The notes beneath the pieces are model-generated. The model saw only the letters and a list, made by a program, of their open reading frames with translations. It searched no databases and was not told the DNA's origin. 64,000 bases of DNA from Pleomorphomonas koreensis DSM 23070 (lineage in GTDB: Bacteria > Pseudomonadota > Alphaproteobacteria > Rhizobiales > Pleomorphomonadaceae): NCBI RefSeq assembly GCF_000425185.1, contig NZ_AULH01000001.1:124001-188000 (forward strand), written 5' to 3'. Below, one piece after another: positions 59,272 through 64,000 of this stretch. Position 1 is the stretch's first letter, and every line of letters starts with the position of its first letter. The translations under genes were made by a program, and so were the position numbers.

Positions 59272-60315
59272 ATGGAACTCGACATCCGCAATCTCGTGAA
59301 GACCTTCGGCACGACGCCTGCCCTCCACGGCGTCGACCTCCGGGTCGAATCGGGCGAGCTTCTGGCGCTGCTCGGTCCCTCCGGCTCGGGCAAGACGACG
59401 CTCTTGCGCTGCGTCGCCGGCCTCGAAATCCCGTCCTCCGGCCAGATCCTGTTCGGCGGCGACGACGCCAGCTTCAAGAGCGTGCAGGAGCGGCAGATCG
59501 GCTTCGTCTTCCAGCACTATGCCCTCTTCAAGCACCTCAGCATCGCCGACAACATCTCCTACGGCCTGAGGGTGCGGCCGCGCCGCCGCCGGCCGACCGA
59601 CGCGGCGATCAGGGCGCGGGTGGAGGAACTCCTGGAGCTGATCCAGCTTCCCGGCTACGGCGGCCGCTACCCGAGCCAATTGTCCGGCGGCCAGCGCCAG
59701 CGGGTGGCGCTGGCCCGGGCGCTGGCCGTCGAGCCGCGCGTGCTGCTGCTCGACGAGCCGTTCGGCGCGCTCGACGCCAAGGTGCGCAAGGAACTGCGCC
59801 TCTGGCTGAGGGCGTTCCACGACCGCACCGGCCACACCACGCTGTTCGTCACCCACGACCAGGAGGAGGCACTCGACCTCGCCGACCGCGTCGTCGTCAT
59901 GAACGCCGGCAAGGTCGAGCAGGTCGGCTCGCCCGAGGAAATCTACGACCGGCCGGCGACGCCCTTCGTCTTCGACTTCATCGGCGAGTCGGTGCGCCTC
60001 GACATCCGCATCGACAAGGGCCGGCCCTTCGTCGGCCAGCAGCAGGTGTCGATCCCCAAACTGCCGCCGCTGCTGTTCGACGGGCCGGCCAGGCTCTACG
60101 TCCGGCCCGAGCACGTCGCCTTCCGCCGCGACGGCGAGGGCCTGTGGGCGACGGTGGTGTCGCTGCACCGCTCGGGCTCGTCGCGCCGCGTCGGCTTCCG
60201 CGCCGACGGCAGCGAAGCGCTGATCGAGGCGCTGACGCCGGCCGACCGCGAGCCGCCGCGCATCGGCGACCGTGCGGCGCTGGAGATCCGGGCGGCGGGG
60301 CTGTTCGCCGGCTGA
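59272..60315 (+). CDS. cysA: Sulfate ABC transporter ATP-binding protein CysA
   Basis: ATPase of the importer. 347 residues. Walker [21 protein letters not shown] (about 35-54), Q-loop [20 protein letters not shown], signature [20 protein letters not shown], Walker [21 protein letters not shown], His-loop [20 protein letters not shown]. The C-terminal regulatory/TOBE part starts at about 240. Completes the sbp-cysT-cysW-cysA set. Confidence 0.96.
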   Translation: MELDIRNLVKTFGTTPALHGVDLRVESGELLALLGPSGSGKTTLLRCVAGLEIPSSGQILFGGDDASFKSVQERQIGFVFQHYALFKHLSIADNISYGLRVRPRRRRPTDAAIRARVEELLELIQLPGYGGRYPSQLSGGQRQRVALARALAVEPRVLLLDEPFGALDAKVRKELRLWLRAFHDRTGHTTLFVTHDQEEALDLADRVVVMNAGKVEQVGSPEEIYDRPATPFVFDFIGESVRLDIRIDKGRPFVGQQQVSIPKLPPLLFDGPARLYVRPEHVAFRRDGEGLWATVVSLHRSGSSRRVGFRADGSEALIEALTPADREPPRIGDRAALEIRAAGLFAG

Positions 60316-60417
60316 GACAATATGGAGAGCATTGCCACTCTTCGCAACCGGTGATACCAGTTACAATCGGAAACATCACCGATGCGCACGGCGCGCATGA
60401 AGTGCGGAGGGGAGCTC

Positions 60418-60801
60418 ATGCGTTTGTTTTTTGCCGCGGCGGCGCTGCTGTCGCTGGTTAACGTCGTCCATGCCGAAGATCTCGCCTTCGATGTCCGATC
60501 CGGGCAGACCGGCGTCAAGGAAATGTACATTTACATGGGCAACTGCGTTTCGGCCGGCCAGTTCAGGACCAAGGTCCTGAAGGAACCGGCGCACGGCACG
60601 CTGGTCGTCCGCCGCGAGACTTTCATCGCCAACGAACCTCCCTGCCAGGGGCGGAAGTTCGTCGGCACGAAGTTCTACTACACGTCGGCCAAGGGCTTCC
60701 GCGGCACCGATCATCTGTCGGTCAACCTCGGCTATCCCATCGACAGCTCCGAATTGCAATATTCCTACACCACCTACGACGTGACGCTGAACGTCCGCTG
60801 A
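60418..60801 (+). CDS. Small secreted protein of unknown function
   Basis: 127 residues from the ATG at 60418, 4-6 bases after GGAGGGGAG (an upstream in-frame ATG is unlikely because it precedes the signal peptide by 12 codons). Signal peptide LFFAAAALLSLVNVVHA with cleavage after HA. The mature part has two cysteines (GNCVSAG and PPCQG), probably a disulfide, and a beta-rich, Ig/cadherin-like pattern (KEPAHGTLVV, FVGTKFYYTS, GFRGTDHLSVNLGYP, YTTYDVTLNV). I do not recognise an exact family. Somewhat lower G+C than the neighbours. The stop codon abuts the convergent hrpB stop. Confidence 0.85.
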   Translation: MRLFFAAAALLSLVNVVHAEDLAFDVRSGQTGVKEMYIYMGNCVSAGQFRTKVLKEPAHGTLVVRRETFIANEPPCQGRKFVGTKFYYTSAKGFRGTDHLSVNLGYPIDSSELQYSYTTYDVTLNVR

Positions 60802-63266
<2,465 letters not shown>

Positions 63267-63270
<4 letters not shown>

Positions 63271-64000
63271 CGCAACGCCCTGAGCACCGCCGAATCGGGC
63301 CAGCCGTCGGCCGGCAGGCCGGCCTGCAACTGGAAGCCGCGCACCGCTTCGCGCGTCCGCTGGCCGAGCTTGCCGTCCTTGGGGCCGGCGTCGAAGCCTC
63401 TCGCGGCGAGCGCGCCCTGGATGAAGGCGATGTCGGACGCGCCGAGCGCCTCCACCTTGCCGTTGCCGGCGCCGACCGGCGGCGCGCCGGAAAGGCGCGT
63501 GGCGAAATAGGCGGCGGTCGTCGAATAGACCAGCGATTCGTTCCAGCCGAGATACACGTCGAAATTGTGATAAGCGAGGAAGGCCGGCCCGAAGCGGCCC
63601 ATCGGCAGATAGAGCGCGGCGAGGCCGTTGGGGATGGTGCCATGGGCCGGCCGGACACCCATTGCCTGCCAGTCGCCGGCCGGCTTCTTGATCGGCAGGT
63701 CGGCCTGGTCCCAGGGCAGGTTGGCGGGAATGTCGACCTCGACCAGCCAAGGCTGGCCCGGCGCCCAGCCGAGCGACTGGAGATAGTTGGCGGTCGAGGC
63801 CAGCACGTCGGGGGCGCTCTTGATCAGGTTGCGGCGGCCGTCGCCGTCGAAGTCGACGGCGTAGCGGAGATAGTTGGACGGCAGGAACTGCGTCTGGCCG
63901 AGTTCGCCGGCCCAGGCGCCCTTCATCTCGGACGGCGCGAGGTCGCCGCGTGCCACGATCCGGATGGCGTCGCCGAGTTCGGTCTGGAACATGGCGGGAC
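63267..64000 (-). CDS. Lytic murein transglycosylase, MltB family (partial, N-terminus beyond window)
   Basis: The C-terminal 243 residues of a periplasmic enzyme that cleaves the glycan strand of peptidoglycan with 1,6-anhydro formation. Visible: MFQTELGDAIRIVARGDLAP, GAWAGELGQTQFLPSNYLRY and AVDFDGDGRRNL, typical of SLT_2/MltB enzymes; the catalytic glutamate lies upstream, outside the window. The last 65 residues (LGASDIAFIQGALAARGFDA, LGQRTREAVRGFQLQAGLPA) are a peptidoglycan-binding domain. The open frame continues to the edge, so the ATG at 63992 is internal. The stop overlaps the hrpB start. Confidence 0.93.

Overview
The window is a G+C-rich (roughly 70% by eye), densely coded chromosomal segment of an alphaproteobacterium, most likely of the order Hyphomicrobiales (Rhizobiales). 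This rests on family content and gene order: a STAS-CheY-CheA chemotaxis order, the aerobic-type cobO/cobQ/cbiB genes, an ethylmalonyl-CoA-pathway type mesaconyl-CoA hydratase, a Fur/Mur regulator inside a tsaB-rimI-fur-plsC run, hrcA-grpE, dnaK-dnaJ-pmtA, the ornithine-lipid acyltransferase olsB, and a mutS / glnD-murJ-trpS-usp-nfu run. No transposase, phage gene, CRISPR array, rRNA or tRNA gene was recognised. Genus level cannot be decided from the sequence alone.

Layout: 1-2000, start of a chemotaxis operon (STAS protein, cheY, cheA cut by the window edge). 2001-2505, a relatively A+T-rich intergenic region. 2506-5553, cobalamin genes (cbiB convergent with cobQ-cobO). 5572-8613 polA. 8772-9818 mesaconyl-CoA hydratase. 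9826-12274 tsaB-rimI-fur-plsC. 12417-21223, a stress/translation neighbourhood: hrcA-grpE, lepA, a MarR regulator with a cysteine-rich tail, and dnaK-dnaJ-pmtA with a sigma-32-like promoter before dnaK. 21532-28711, an envelope region: a GT2-GtrA fusion plus a membrane protein, olsB, then separate GtrA, GT2 and membrane-protein genes. 28749-29633 mepA. 29691-34838 translation genes (pheT, pheS, rplT, rpmI, infC with an ATT start). 35101-37495 alpha/beta hydrolase, dapB, gpmA. 37579-40880 AraC-MGMT fusion, nth, RutE-like nitroreductase, nfu. 40991-49909 usp, trpS, murJ, glnD, mutS. 49996-50814 LOG-like protein. 50890-56093, two large translationally coupled TPR/glycosyltransferase-like proteins that together carry four degenerate GT9-like units. 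56342-60315 a sulfate ABC transporter (sbp-cysT-cysW-cysA). 60418-60801 a small secreted protein. 60802-64000 hrpB and a partial lytic transglycosylase.

Most of the window is conserved housekeeping. Links between genes: PmtA and OlsB both make membrane lipids without the usual phospholipid headgroups, and a Pho-box-like repeat lies before olsB; HrcA, GrpE, DnaK and DnaJ form one chaperone system; GlnD signals nitrogen status; the Sbp/CysTWA set imports sulfate. The least explained part is the TPR/GT9-like pair at 50.9-56.1 kb, followed by the two related GT2/GtrA/membrane-protein modules around olsB, the MarR protein with the cysteine tail, and the small secreted protein at 60.4 kb.
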